From Taudactylus pleione (Eukaryota; Chordata; Amphibia; Anura; Myobatrachidae), in the NCBI GenBank assembly GCA_031769625.1, contig JAUIMM010002021.1, positions 1,302,001 through 1,366,000 on the forward strand: a DNA stretch of 64,000 bases, read 5' to 3'. The translations under genes were made by a program, and so were the position numbers. Each line of letters starts with the position of its first letter. The stretch's first letter is position 1. Under the pieces are notes generated by a model. The model did no database searches. It was not told the origin of the DNA and was given only the letters and a program-made list of their open reading frames with translations. Below, in pieces: positions 25,746-39,360 of this stretch.

Positions 25746-25929
25746 GGGAGAAAAACCATTTCACATCAGATTTGTGGGTTTTGGTCTTCAACACATCCAG
25801 TGAAATTTTGAGCTGTCTGTGTTTGCTACAAGAGGAGATATCACAAAGTATGCGCTTTTGTTGTTTTCATTGCTTTCAATGCATTTTGGCCTAAAACGTG
25901 CATTTGCTGTTTTCTCTTAAACGCAACAT
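25746..25929 (+). repeat. B/I hybrid monomer, first of five
   Basis: The front half has the B marks CAGATTTG and GGGTTTTGG, while the back half has the I marks AGATATC and GTTGTTTTC. Copies start at 25746, 35126, 39913, 43406 and 52234. The switch lies between monomer positions 35 and 96, in the invariant core. This is the expected product of unequal exchange or gene conversion between B and I monomers. Confidence 0.82.
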
Positions 25930-28504
25930 GGGAGAAAAACCATTTCACATCACATTTGTGGGTCTTGGTCTTCAACACATCTAGTGAAATTTTGAGCTGT
26001 CTGTGTTTGCTACAAGAGGAGATATCACAAAGTATGCGCTTTTGTTATTTCCATTGCTTTCAATGCATTTTGGCCTAAAACTTGCATTTGCTGTTTTCTC
26101 TTAAATGCAACATGGGAGAAAAACCATTTCACATCAGATTTGTGGGTTTTGGTCTTCAACACATCCAGTGAAATTTTGAGCTGTCTGTGTTTGCTACAAG
26201 AGGAGATAACACAAAGTATGCGCTTTTGTTGTTTCCATTGCTTTCAATGCATTTTGGCCTAAAACGTGCATTTGCTGTTTTCTCTTAAACGCAACATGGG
26301 AGAAAAACCATTTCACATCACATTTGTGGGTCTTGGTCTTCAACACATCCAGTGAAATTTTGAGCTGTCTGTGTTTGCTACAAGAGGAGATATCACAAAG
26401 TATGCACTTTTGTTGTTTTCATTGCTTTCAATGCATTTTGGCCTAAAACGTGCATTTGCTGTTTTCTCTTAAACGCAACATGGGAGAAAAACCATTTCAC
26501 ATCACATTTGTGGGTCTTGGTCTTCAACACATCTAGTGAAATTTTGAGCTGTCTGTGTTTGCTACAAGAGGAGATATCACAAAGTATGCGCTTTTGTTAT
26601 TTCCATTGCTTTCAATGCATTTTGGCCTAAAACTTGCATTTGCTGTTTTCTCTTAAATGCAACATGGGAGAAAAACCATTTCACATCAGATTTGTGGGTT
26701 TTGGTCTTCAACACATCCAGTGAAATTTTGAGCTGTCTGTGTTTGCTACAAGAGGAGATAACACAAAGTATGCGCTTTTGTTGTTTCCATTGCTTTCAAT
26801 GCATTTTGGCCTAAAACGTGCATTTGCTGTTTTCTCTTAAACGCAACATGGGAGAAAAACCATTTCACATCACATTTGTGGGTCTTGGTCTTCAACACAT
26901 CCAGTGAAATTTTGAGCTGTCTGTGTTTGCTACAAGAGGAGATATCACAAAGTATGCGCTTTTGTTATTTCCATTGCTTTCAATGTATTTTGGCCTAAAA
27001 CTTGCATTTGCTGTTTTCTCTTAAACGCAACATGGGAGAAAAACCATTTCACATCACATTTGTGGGGTTTGGTCTTCAACACATCCAGTGAAATTTTGAG
27101 CTGTCTGTGTTTGCTACAAGAGGAGATATCACAAAGTATGCGCTTTTGTTATTTCCATTGCTTTCAATGCATTTTGGCCTAAAACGTGCATTTGCTGTTT
27201 TCTCTTAAACGCAACATGGGAGAAAAACCATTTCACATCACATTTGTGGGTCTTGGTCTTCAACACATCTAGTGAAATTTTGAGCTGTCTGTGTTTGCTA
27301 CAAGAGGAGATATCACAAAGTATGCGCTTTTGTTATTTCCATTGCTTTCAATGCATTTTGGCCTAAAACTTGCATTTGCTGTTTTCTCTTAAATGCAACA
27401 TGGGAGAAAAACCATTTCACATCAGATTTGTGGGTTTTGGTCTTCAACACATCCAGTGAAATTTTGAGCTGTCTGTGTTTGCTACAAGAGGAGATAACAC
27501 AAAGTATGCGCTTTTGTTGTTTCCATTGCTTTCAATGCATTTTGGCCTAAAACGTGCATTTGCTGTTTTCTCTTAAACGCAACATGGGAGAAAAACCATT
27601 TCACATCACATTTGTGGGTCTTGGTCTTCAACACATCTAGTGAAATTTTGAGCTGTCTGTGTTTGCTACAAGAGGAGATATCACAAAGTATGCGCTTTTG
27701 TTATTTCCATTGCTTTCAATGTATTTTGGCCTAAAACTTGCATTTGCTGTTTTCTCTTAAACGCAACATGGGAGAAAAACCATTTCACATCACATTTGTG
27801 GGTTTTGGTCTTCAACACATCCAGTGAAATTTTGAGCTGTCTGTGTTTGCTACAAGAGGAGATAACACAAAGTATGCGCTTTTGTGTTTCCATTGCTTTC
27901 AATGCATTTTGGCCTCAAACGTGCATTTGCTGTTTTCTCTTAAACGCAACATGGGAGAAAAACCATTTCACATCACATTTGTGGGTCTTGGTCTTCAACA
28001 CATCCAGTGAAATTTTGAGCTGTCTGTGTTTGCTACAAGAGGAGATATCACAAAGTATGCGCTTTTGTTGTTTTCATTGCTTTCAATGCATTTTGGCCTA
28101 AAACGTGCATTTGCTGTTTTCTCTTAAACGCAACATGGGAGAAAAACCATTTCACATCACATTTGTGGGTCTTGGTCTTCAACACATCCAGTGAAATTTT
28201 GAGCTGTCTGTGTTTGCTACAAGAGGAGATATCACAAAGTATGCGCTTTTGTTGTTTCCATTGCTTTCAAAGCATTTTGGCCTCAAACGTGCATTTGCTG
28301 TTTTCTCTTAAACGCAACATGGGAGAAAAACCATTTCACATCACATTTGTGGGTTTTGGTCTTCAACACATCCAGTGAAATTTTGAGCTGTCTGTGTTTG
28401 CTACAAGAGGAGATATCACAAAGTATGCGCTTTTGTTATTTCCATTGCTTTCAATGTATTTTGGCCTAAAACTTGCATTTGCTGTTTTCTCTTAAACGCA
28501 ACAT

Positions 28505-31500
28505 GGGAGAAAAACCATTTCACATCACATTTGTGGGTCTTGGTCTTCAACACATCCAGTGAAATTTTGAGCTGTCTGTGTTTGCTACAAGAGGAGATAT
28601 CACAAAGTATGCGCTTTTGTTGTTTTCATTGCTTTCAATGCATTTTGGCCTAAAACGTGCATTTGCTGTTTTCTCTTAAACGCAACATGGGAGAAAAACC
28701 ATTTCACATCACATTTGTGGGTCTTGGTCTTCAACACATCCAGTGAAATTTTGAGCTGTCTGTGTTTGCTACAAGAGGAGATATCACAAAGTATGCGCTT
28801 TTGTTATTTCCATTGCTTTCAATGCATTTTGGCCTAAAACTTGCATTTGCTGTTTTCTCTTAAATGCAACATGGGAGAAAAACCATTTCACATCAGATTT
28901 GTGGGTTTTGGTCTTCAACACATCCAGTGAAATTTTGAGCTGTCTGTGTTTGCTACAAGAGGAGATAACACAAAGTATGCGCTTTTGTTGTTTCCATTGC
29001 TTTCAATGCATTTTGGCCTAAAACGTGCATTTGCTGTTTTCTCTTAAACGCAACATGGGAGAAAAACCATTTCACATCACATTTGTGGGTCTTGGTCTTC
29101 AACACATCCAGTGAAATTTTGAGCTGTCTGTGTTTGCTACAAGAGGAGATATCACAAAGTATGCACTTTTGTTGTTTTCATTGCTTTCAATGCATTTTGG
29201 CCTAAAACGTGCATTTGCTGTTTTCTCTTAAATGCAACATGGGAGAAAAACCATTTCACATCACATTTGTGGGTATTGGTCTTCAACACATCCAGTGAAA
29301 TTTTGAGCTGTCTGTGTTTGCTACAAGAGAAGATATCACAAAGTATGCGCTTTTGTTATTTCCATTGCTTTCAATGCATTTTGGCCTAAAACATGCATTT
29401 GCTGTTTTCTCTTAAACGCAACATGGGAGAAAAACCATTTCACATCACATTTGTGGGTCTTGGTCTTCAACACATCCAGTGAAATTTTGAGCTGTCTGTG
29501 TTTGCTACAAGAGGAGATATTACAAAGTATGCGCTTTTGTTGTTTTCATTGCTTTCAATGCATTTTGGCCTAAAACGTGCATTTGCTGTTTTCTCTTAAA
29601 CGCAACATGGGAGAAAAACCATTTCACATCACATTTGTGGGTCTTGGTCTTCAACACATCCAGTGAAATTTTGAGCTGTCTGTGTTTGCTACAAGAGGAG
29701 ATATCACAAAGTATGCGCTTTTGTTGTTTCCATTGCTTTCAAAGCATTTTGGCCTAAAACGTGCATTTGCTGTTTTCTCCTAAACGCAACATGGGAGAAA
29801 AACCATTTCACATCACATTTGTGGGTTTTGGTCTTCAACACATCCAGTGAAATTTTGAGCTGTCTGTGTTTGCTACAAGAGGAGATATCACAAAGTATGC
29901 GCTTTTGTTATTTCCATTGCTTTCAATGTATTTTGGCCTAAAACTTGCATTTGCTGTTTTCTCTTAAACGCAACATGGGAGAAAAACCATTTCACATCAC
30001 ATTTGTGGGTTTTGGTCTTCAACACATCCAGTGAAATTTTGAGCTGTCTGTGTTTGCTACAAGAGGAGATAACACAAAGTATGCGCTTTTGTGTTTCCAT
30101 TGCTTTCAATGCATTTTGGCCTCAAACGTGCATTTGCTGTTTTCTCTTAAACGCAACATGGGAGAAAAACCATTTCACATCACATTTGTGGGTCTTGGTC
30201 TTCAACACATCCAGTGAAATTTTGAGCTGTCTGTGTTTGCTACAAGAGGAGATATCACAAAGTATGCGCTTTTGTTATTTCCATTGCTTTCAATGCATTT
30301 TGGCCTAAAACTTGCATTTGCTGTTTTCTCTTAAACGCAACATGGGAGAAAAACCATTTCACATCACATTTGTGGGTCTTGGTCTTCAACACATCCAGTG
30401 AAATTTTGAGCTGTCTGTGTTTGCTACAAGAGGAGATATCACAAAGTATGCGCTTTTGTTGTTTTCATTGCTTTCAATGCATTTTGGCCTAAAACGTGCA
30501 TTTGCTGTTTTCTCTTAAACGCAACATGGGAGAAAAACCATTTCACATCACATTTGTGGGTCTTGGTCTTCAACACATCCAGTGAAATTTTGAGCTGTCT
30601 GTGTTTGCTACAAGAGGAGATATCACAAAGTATGCGCTTTTGTTGTTTTCATTGCTTTCAATGCATTTTGGCCTAAAACGTGCATTTGCTGTTTTCTCTT
30701 AAACGCAACATGGGAGAAAAACCATTTCACATCACATTTGTGGGTCTTGGTCTTCAACACATCCAGTGAAATTTTGAGCTGTCTGTGTTTGCTACAAGAG
30801 GAGATATCACAAAGTATGCGCTTTTGTTGTTTCCATTGCTTTCAAAGCATTTTGGCCTAAAACGTGCATTTGCTGTTTTCTCTTAAACGCAACATGGGAG
30901 AAAAACCATTTCACATCACATTTGTGGGTCTTGGTCTTCAACACATCCAGTGAAATTTTGAGCTGTCTGTGTTTGCTACAAGAGGAGATATCACAAAGTA
31001 TGCGCTTTTGTTGTTTTCATTGCTTTCAATGCATTTTGGCCTAAAACGTGCATTTGCTGTTTTCTCTTAAACGCAACATGGGAGAAAAACCATTTCACAT
31101 CACATTTGTGGGTCTTGGTCTTCAACACATCCAGTGAAATTTTGAGCTGTCTGTGTTTGCTACAAGAGGAGATATCACAAAGTATGCGCTTTTGTTGTTT
31201 TCATTGCTTTCAATGCATTTTGGCATAAAACGAGCATTTGCTGTTTTCTCTTAAATGCAACATGGGAGAAAAACCATTTCACATCACATTTGTGGGTCTT
31301 GGTCTTCAACACATCCAGTGAAATTTTGAGCTGTCTGTGTTTGCTACAAGAGGAGATATCACAAAGTATGCGCTTTTGTTATTTCCATTGCTTTCAATGT
31401 ATTTTGGCCTAAAACTTGCATTTGCTGTTTTCTCTTAAACGCAACATGGGAGAAAAACCATTTCACATCACATTTGAGGGTTTTGGTCTTCAACACATCC

Positions 31501-32918
31501 AGTGAAATTTTGAGCTGTCTGTGTTTGCTACAAGAGGAGATAACACAAAGTATGCGCTTTTGTGTTTCCATTGCTTTCAATGCATTTTGGCCTCAAACGT
31601 GCATTTGCTGTTTTCTCTTAAACGCAACATGGGAGAAAAACCATTTCACATCACATTTGTGGGTCTTGGTCTTCAACACATCCAGTGAAATTTTGAGCTG
31701 TCTGTGTTTGCTACAAGAGGAGATATCACAAAGTATGCGCTTTTGTTGTTTTCATTGCTTTCAATGCATTTTGGCCTAAAACGTGCATTTGCTGTTTTCT
31801 CTTAAACGCAACATGGGAGAAAAACCATTTCACATCACATTTGTGGGTCTTGGTCTTCAACACATCCAGTGAAATTTTGAGCTGTCTGTGTTTGCTACAA
31901 GAGGAGATATCACAAAGTATGCGCTTTTGTTGTTTTCATTGCTTTCAATGCATTTTGGCCTAAAACGTGCATTTGCTGTTTTCTCTTAAACGCAACATGG
32001 GAGAAAAACCATTTCACATCACATTTGTGGGTCTTGGTCTTCAACACATCTAGTGAAATTTTGAGCTGTCTGTGTTTGCTACAAGAGGAGATATCACAAA
32101 GTATGCGCTTTTGTTATTTCCATTGCTTTCAATGCATTTTGGCCTAAAACTTGCATTTGCTGTTTTCTCTTAAATGCAACATGGGAGAAAAACCATTTCA
32201 CATCAGATTTGTGGGTTTTGGTCTTCAACACATCCAGTGAAATTTTGAGCTGTCTGTGTTTGCTACAAGAGGAGATAACACAAAGTATGCGCTTTTGTTG
32301 TTTCCATTGCTTTCAATGCATTTTGGCCTAAAACGTGCATTTGCTGTTTTCTCTTAAACGCAACATGGGAGAAAAACCATTTCACATCACATTTGTGGGT
32401 CTTGGTCTTCAACACATCCAGTGAAATTTTGAGCTGTCTGTGTTTGCTACAAGAGGAGATATCACAAAGTATGCACTTTTGTTGTTTTCATTGCTTTCAA
32501 TGCATTTTGGCCTAAAACGTGCATTTGCTGTTTTCTCTTAAACGCAACATGGGAGAAAAACCATTTCACATCACATTTGTGGGTCTTGGTCTTCAACACA
32601 TCTAGTGAAATTTTGAGCTGTCTGTGTTTGCTACAAGAGGAGATATCACAAAGTATGCGCTTTTGTTATTTCCATTGCTTTCAATGCATTTTGGCCTAAA
32701 ACTTGCATTTGCTGTTTTCTCTTAAATGCAACATGGGAGAAAAACCATTTCACATCAGATTTGTGGGTTTTGGTCTTCAACACATCCAGTGAAATTTTGA
32801 GCTGTCTGTGTTTGCTACAAGAGGAGATAACACAAAGTATGCGCTTTTGTTGTTTCCATTGCTTTCAATGCATTTTGGCCTAAAACGTGCATTTGCTGTT
32901 TTCTCTTAAACGCAACAT
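28505..32918 (+). repeat. 4.4-kb segment, copy 2
   Basis: Same monomer order as 19309-23722 at offset 9196 (50 monomers). It has its own AGATATTAC change in the I monomer at 29425, which is absent at 20229 but present at 47085. The later copy at 46165 onward therefore derives from this one or from a shared parent rather than from 19309. The segment lies wholly inside the larger block 24827-42486. Confidence 0.85.
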
Positions 32919-34206
32919 GGGAGAAAAACCATTTCACATCACATTTGTGGGTCTTGGTCTTCAACACATCCAGTGAAATTTTGAGCTGTCTGTGTTTGCT
33001 ACAAGAGGAGATATCACAAAGTATGCGCTTTTGTTATTTCCATTGCTTTCAATGTATTTTGGCCTAAAACTTGCATTTGCTGTTTTCTCTTAAACGCAAC
33101 ATGGGAGAAAAACCATTTCACATCACATTTGTGGGTTTTGGTCTTCAACACATCCAGTGAAATTTTGAGCTGTCTGTGTTTGCTACAAGAGGAGATATCA
33201 CAAAGTATGCGCTTTTGTTGTTTCCATTGCTTTCAAAGCATTTTGGCCTCAAACGTGCATTTGCTGTTTTCTCTTAAACGCAACATGGGAGAAAAACCAT
33301 TTCACATCACATTTGTGGGGTTTGGTCTTCAACACATCCAGTGAAATTTTGAGCTGTCTGTGTTTGCTACAAGAGGAGATATCACAAAGTATGCGCTTTT
33401 GTTATTTCCATTGCTTTCAATGTATTTTGGCCTAAAACTTGCATTTGTTGTTTTCTCTTAAACGCAACATGGGAGAAAAACCATTTCACATCACATTTGT
33501 GGGGTTTGGTCTTCAACACATCCAGTGAAATTTTGAGCTGTCTGTGTTTGCTACAAGAGGAGATATCACAAAGTATGCGCTTTTGTTATTTCCATTGCTT
33601 TCAATGCATTTTGGCCTAAAACGTGCATTTGCTGTTTTCTCTTAAACGCAACATGGGAGAAAAACCATTTCACATCACATTTGTGGGTCTTGGTCTTCAA
33701 CACATCTAGTGAAATTTTGAGCTGTCTGTGTTTGCTACAAGAGGAGATATCACAAAGTATGCGCTTTTGTTATTTCCATTGCTTTCAATGCATTTTGGCC
33801 TAAAACTTGCATTTGCTGTTTTCTCTTAAATGCAACATGGGAGAAAAACCATTTCACATCAGATTTGTGGGTTTTGGTCTTCAACACATCCAGTGAAATT
33901 TTGAGCTGTCTGTGTTTGCTACAAGAGGAGATAACACAAAGTATGCGCTTTTGTTGTTTCCATTGCTTTCAATGCATTTTGGCCTAAAACGTGCATTTGC
34001 TGTTTTCTCTTAAACGCAACATGGGAGAAAAACCATTTCACATCACATTTGTGGGTCTTGGTCTTCAACACATCTAGTGAAATTTTGAGCTGTCTGTGTT
34101 TGCTACAAGAGGAGATATCACAAAGTATGCGCTTTTGTTATTTCCATTGCTTTCAATGTATTTTGGCCTAAAACTTGCATTTGCTGTTTTCTCTTAAACG
34201 CAACAT

Positions 34207-34941
34207 GGGAGAAAAACCATTTCACATCACATTTGTGGGTTTTGGTCTTCAACACATCCAGTGAAATTTTGAGCTGTCTGTGTTTGCTACAAGAGGAGAT
34301 ATCACAAAGTATGCGCTTTTGTTGTTTCCATTGCTTTCAAAGCATTTTGGCCTCAAACGTGCATTTGCTGTTTTCTCTTAAACGCAACATGGGAGAAAAA
34401 CCATTTCACATCACATTTGTGGGGTTTGGTCTTCAACACATCCAGTGAAATTTTGAGCTGTCTGTGTTTGCTACAAGAGGAGATATCACAAAGTATGCGC
34501 TTTTTTTTTTCCATTGCTTTCAATGTATTTTGGCCTAAAACTTGCATTTGCTGTTTTCTCTTAAACGCAACATGGGAGAAAAACCATTTCACATCACATT
34601 TGTGGGTCTTGGTCTTCAACACATCCAGTGAAATTTTGAGCTGTCTGTGTTTGCTACAAGAGGAGATATCACAAAGTATGCGCTTTTCTTGTTTCCATTG
34701 CTTTCAAAGCATTTTGGCCTAAAACGTGCATTTGCTGTTTTCTCTTAAACGCAACATGGGAGAAAAACCATTTCACATCACATTTGTGGGTCTTGGTCTT
34801 CAACACATCCAGTGAAATTTTGAGCTGTCTGTGTTTGCTACAAGAGGAGATATCACAAAGTATGCGCTTTTGTTGTTTTCATTGCTTTCAATGCATTTTG
34901 GCCTAAAACGTGCATTTGCTGTTTTCTCTTAAACGCAACAT
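34207..34941 (+). repeat. F-J-H-I cassette 3
   Basis: J starts at 34391. The flanks 34023-36229 match 24643-26849 at offset 9380, so it was moved together with about 2.2 kb of neighbouring monomers. Confidence 0.88.
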
Positions 34942-36229
34942 GGGAGAAAAACCATTTCACATCACATTTGTGGGTCTTGGTCTTCAACACATCTAGTGAA
35001 ATTTTGAGCTGTCTGTGTTTGCTACAAGAGGAGATATCACAAAGTATGCGCTTTTGTTATTTCCATTGCTTTCAATGCATTTTGGCCTAAAACTTGCATT
35101 TGCTGTTTTCTCTTAAATGCAACATGGGAGAAAAACCATTTCACATCAGATTTGTGGGTTTTGGTCTTCAACACATCCAGTGAAATTTTGAGCTGTCTGT
35201 GTTTGCTACAAGAGGAGATATCACAAAGTATGCGCTTTTGTTGTTTTCATTGCTTTCAATGCATTTTGGCCTAAAACGTGCATTTGCTGTTTTCTCTTAA
35301 ACGCAACATGGGAGAAAAACCATTTCACATCACATTTGTGGGTCTTGGTCTTCAACACATCTAGTGAAATTTTGAGCTGTCTGTGTTTGCTACAAGAGGA
35401 GATATCACAAAGTATGCGCTTTTGTTATTTCCATTGCTTTCAATGCATTTTGGCCTAAAACTTGCATTTGCTGTTTTCTCTTAAATGCAACATGGGAGAA
35501 AAACCATTTCACATCAGATTTGTGGGTTTTGGTCTTCAACACATCCAGTGAAATTTTGAGCTGTCTGTGTTTGCTACAAGAGGAGATAACACAAAGTATG
35601 CGCTTTTGTTGTTTCCATTGCTTTCAATGCATTTTGGCCTAAAACGTGCATTTGCTGTTTTCTCTTAAACGCAACATGGGAGAAAAACCATTTCACATCA
35701 CATTTGTGGGTCTTGGTCTTCAACACATCCAGTGAAATTTTGAGCTGTCTGTGTTTGCTACAAGAGGAGATATCACAAAGTATGCACTTTTGTTGTTTTC
35801 ATTGCTTTCAATGCATTTTGGCCTAAAACGTGCATTTGCTGTTTTCTCTTAAACGCAACATGGGAGAAAAACCATTTCACATCACATTTGTGGGTCTTGG
35901 TCTTCAACACATCTAGTGAAATTTTGAGCTGTCTGTGTTTGCTACAAGAGGAGATATCACAAAGTATGCGCTTTTGTTATTTCCATTGCTTTCAATGCAT
36001 TTTGGCCTAAAACTTGCATTTGCTGTTTTCTCTTAAATGCAACATGGGAGAAAAACCATTTCACATCAGATTTGTGGGTTTTGGTCTTCAACACATCCAG
36101 TGAAATTTTGAGCTGTCTGTGTTTGCTACAAGAGGAGATAACACAAAGTATGCGCTTTTGTTGTTTCCATTGCTTTCAATGCATTTTGGCCTAAAACGTG
36201 CATTTGCTGTTTTCTCTTAAACGCAACAT

Positions 36230-36417
36230 GGGAGAAAAACCATTTCACATCACATTTGTGGGTCTTTCTTGGTCTTCAACACATCCAGTGAAATTTTGAG
36301 CTGTCTGTGTTTGCTACAAGAGGAGATATCACAAAGTATGCGCTTTTGTTATTTCCATTGCTTTCAATGTATTTTGGCCTAAAACTTGCATTTGCTGTTT
36401 TCTCTTAAACGCAACAT
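36230..36417 (+). repeat. 188-bp monomer with 4-bp insertion, copy A
   Basis: The D-type monomer reads GGGTCTTTCTTGGTCTTC where others read GGGTCTTGGTCTTC, an extra TTCT within the GGTCTT doublet. It is one of only two length-increasing monomers in the window. The insertion looks like slippage in a short CTT-rich stretch. Confidence 0.95.
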
Positions 36418-37521
36418 GGGAGAAAAACCATTTCACATCACATTTGTGGGTTTTGGTCTTCAACACATCCAGTGAAATTTTGAGCTGTCTGTGTTTGCTA
36501 CAAGAGGAGATATCACAAAGTATGCGCTTTTGTTGTTTCCATTGCTTTCAAAGCATTTTGGCCTCAAACGTGCATTTGCTGTTTTCTCTTAAACGCAACA
36601 TGGGAGAAAAACCATTTCACATCACATTTGTGGGGTTTGGTCTTCAACACATCCAGTGAAATTTTGAGCTGTCTGTGTTTGCTACAAGAGGAGATATCAC
36701 AAAGTATGCACTTTTGTTATTTCCATTGCTTTCAATGTATTTTGGCCTAAAACTTGCATTTGCTGTTTTCTCTTAAACGCAACATGGGAGAAAAACCATT
36801 TCACATCACATTTGTGGGGTTTGGTCTTCAACACATCCAGTGAAATTTTGAGCTGTCTGTGTTTGCTACAAGAGGAGATATCACAAAGTATGCGCTTTTG
36901 TTATTTCCATTGCTTTCAATGCATTTTGGCCTAAAACGTGCATTTGCTGTTTTCTCTTAAACGCAACATGGGAGAAAAACCATTTCACATCACATTTGTG
37001 GGTCTTGGTCTTCAACACATCTAGTGAAATTTTGAGCTGTCTGTGTTTGCTACAAGAGGAGATATCACAAAGTATGCGCTTTTGTTAGTTCCATTGCTTT
37101 CAATGCATTTTGGCCTAAAACTTGCATTTGCTGTTTTCTCTTAAATGCAACATGGGAGAAAAACCATTTCACATCAGATTTGTGGGTTTTGGTCTTCAAC
37201 ACATCCAGTGAAATTTTGAGCTGTCTGTGTTTGCTACAAGAGGAGATAACACAAAGTATGCGCTTTTGTTGTTTCCATTGCTTTCAATGCATTTTGGCCT
37301 AAAACGTGCATTTGCTGTTTTCTCTTAAACGCAACATGGGAGAAAAACCATTTCACATCACATTTGTGGGTCTTGGTCTTCAACACATCCAGTGAAATTT
37401 TGAGCTGTCTGTGTTTGCTACAAGAGGAGATATCACAAAGTATGCGCTTTTGTTATTTCCATTGCTTTCAATGTATTTTGGCCTAAAACTTGCATTTGCT
37501 GTTTTCTCTTAAACGCAACAT
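36418..37521 (+). repeat. Hexamer, copy 1 (1104 bp)
   Basis: The order is F, G with TATGCAC, G with C137, A, B, D. It is followed directly by a second hexamer at offset 1104. The A monomer at 36970 has a private GTTAGTTCC. Copy B of the large block lacks the first three monomers but keeps a GTTAGTTCC monomer at 53526. Confidence 0.9.
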
Positions 37522-38625
37522 GGGAGAAAAACCATTTCACATCACATTTGTGGGTTTTGGTCTTCAACACATCCAGTGAAATTTTGAGCTGTCTGTGTTT
37601 GCTACAAGAGGAGATATCACAAAGTATGCGCTTTTGTTGTTTCCATTGCTTTCAAAGCATTTTGGCCTCAAACGTGCATTTGCTGTTTTCTCTTAAACGC
37701 AACATGGGAGAAAAACCATTTCACATCACATTTGTGGGGTTTGGTCTTCAACACATCCAGTGAAATTTTGAGCTGTCTGTGTTTGCTACAAGAGGAGATA
37801 TCACAAAGTATGCACTTTTGTTATTTCCATTGCTTTCAATGTATTTTGGCCTAAAACTTGCATTTGCTGTTTTCTCTTAAACGCAACATGGGAGAAAAAC
37901 CATTTCACATCACATTTGTGGGGTTTGGTCTTCAACACATCCAGTGAAATTTTGAGCTGTCTGTGTTTGCTACAAGAGGAGATATCACAAAGTATGCGCT
38001 TTTGTTATTTCCATTGCTTTCAATGCATTTTGGCCTAAAACGTGCATTTGCTGTTTTCTCTTAAACGCAACATGGGAGAAAAACCATTTCACATCACATT
38101 TGTGGGTCTTGGTCTTCAACACATCTAGTGAAATTTTGAGCTGTCTGTGTTTGCTACAAGAGGAGATATCACAAAGTATGCGCTTTTGTTATTTCCATTG
38201 CTTTCAATGCATTTTGGCCTAAAACTTGCATTTGCTGTTTTCTCTTAAATGCAACATGGGAGAAAAACCATTTCACATCAGATTTGTGGGTTTTGGTCTT
38301 CAACACATCCAGTGAAATTTTGAGCTGTCTGTGTTTGCTACAAGAGGAGATAACACAAAGTATGCGCTTTTGTTGTTTCCATTGCTTTCAATGCATTTTG
38401 GCCTAAAACGTGCATTTGCTGTTTTCTCTTAAACGCAACATGGGAGAAAAACCATTTCACATCACATTTGTGGGTCTTGGTCTTCAACACATCTAGTGAA
38501 ATTTTGAGCTGTCTGTGTTTGCTACAAGAGGAGATATCACAAAGTATGCGCTTTTGTTATTTCCATTGCTTTCAATGTATTTTGGCCTAAAACTTGCATT
38601 TGCTGTTTTCTCTTAAACGCAACAT
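37522..38625 (+). repeat. Hexamer, copy 2 (1104 bp)
   Basis: Order as in 36418-37521, including the TATGCAC loss of CpG in the G monomer at 37706. It differs in having the ordinary GTTATTTCC in A and T53 in the final D. The equivalent in copy B is 54078-55181. Confidence 0.9.
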
Positions 38626-39360
38626 GGGAGAAAAACCATTTCACATCACATTTGTGGGTTTTGGTCTTCAACACATCCAGTGAAATTTTGAGCTGTCTGT
38701 GTTTGCTACAAGAGGAGATATCACAAAGTATGCGCTTTTGTTGTTTCCATTGCTTTCAAAGCATTTTGGCCTCAAACGTGCATTTGCTGTTTTCTCTTAA
38801 ACGCAACATGGGAGAAAAACCATTTCACATCACATTTGTGGGGTTTGGTCTTCAACACATCCAGTGAAATTTTGAGCTGTCTGTGTTTGCTACAAGAGGA
38901 GATATCACAAAGTATGCGCTTTTTTTTTTCCATTGCTTTCAATGTATTTTGGCCTAAAACTTGCATTTGCTGTTTTCTCTTAAACGCAACATGGGAGAAA
39001 AACCATTTCACATCACATTTGTGGGTCTTGGTCTTCAACACATCCAGTGAAATTTTGAGCTGTCTGTGTTTGCTACAAGAGGAGATATCACAAAGTATGC
39101 GCTTTTCTTGTTTCCATTGCTTTCAAAGCATTTTGGCCTAAAACGTGCATTTGCTGTTTTCTCTTAAACGCAACATGGGAGAAAAACCATTTCACATCAC
39201 ATTTGTGGGTCTTGGTCTTCAACACATCCAGTGAAATTTTGAGCTGTCTGTGTTTGCTACAAGAGGAGATATCACAAAGTATGCGCTTTTGTTATTTTCA
39301 TTGCTTTCAATGCATTTTGGCCTAAAACGTGCATTTGCTGTTTTCTCTTAAACGCAACAT
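38626..39360 (+). repeat. F-J-H-I cassette 4, I monomer with TATTTTC
   Basis: J starts at 38810. The last monomer has GTTATTTTC, combining A118 with T122, which otherwise occur apart. The same state is found only in cassette 7, showing that those two are equivalent copies. Confidence 0.88.
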
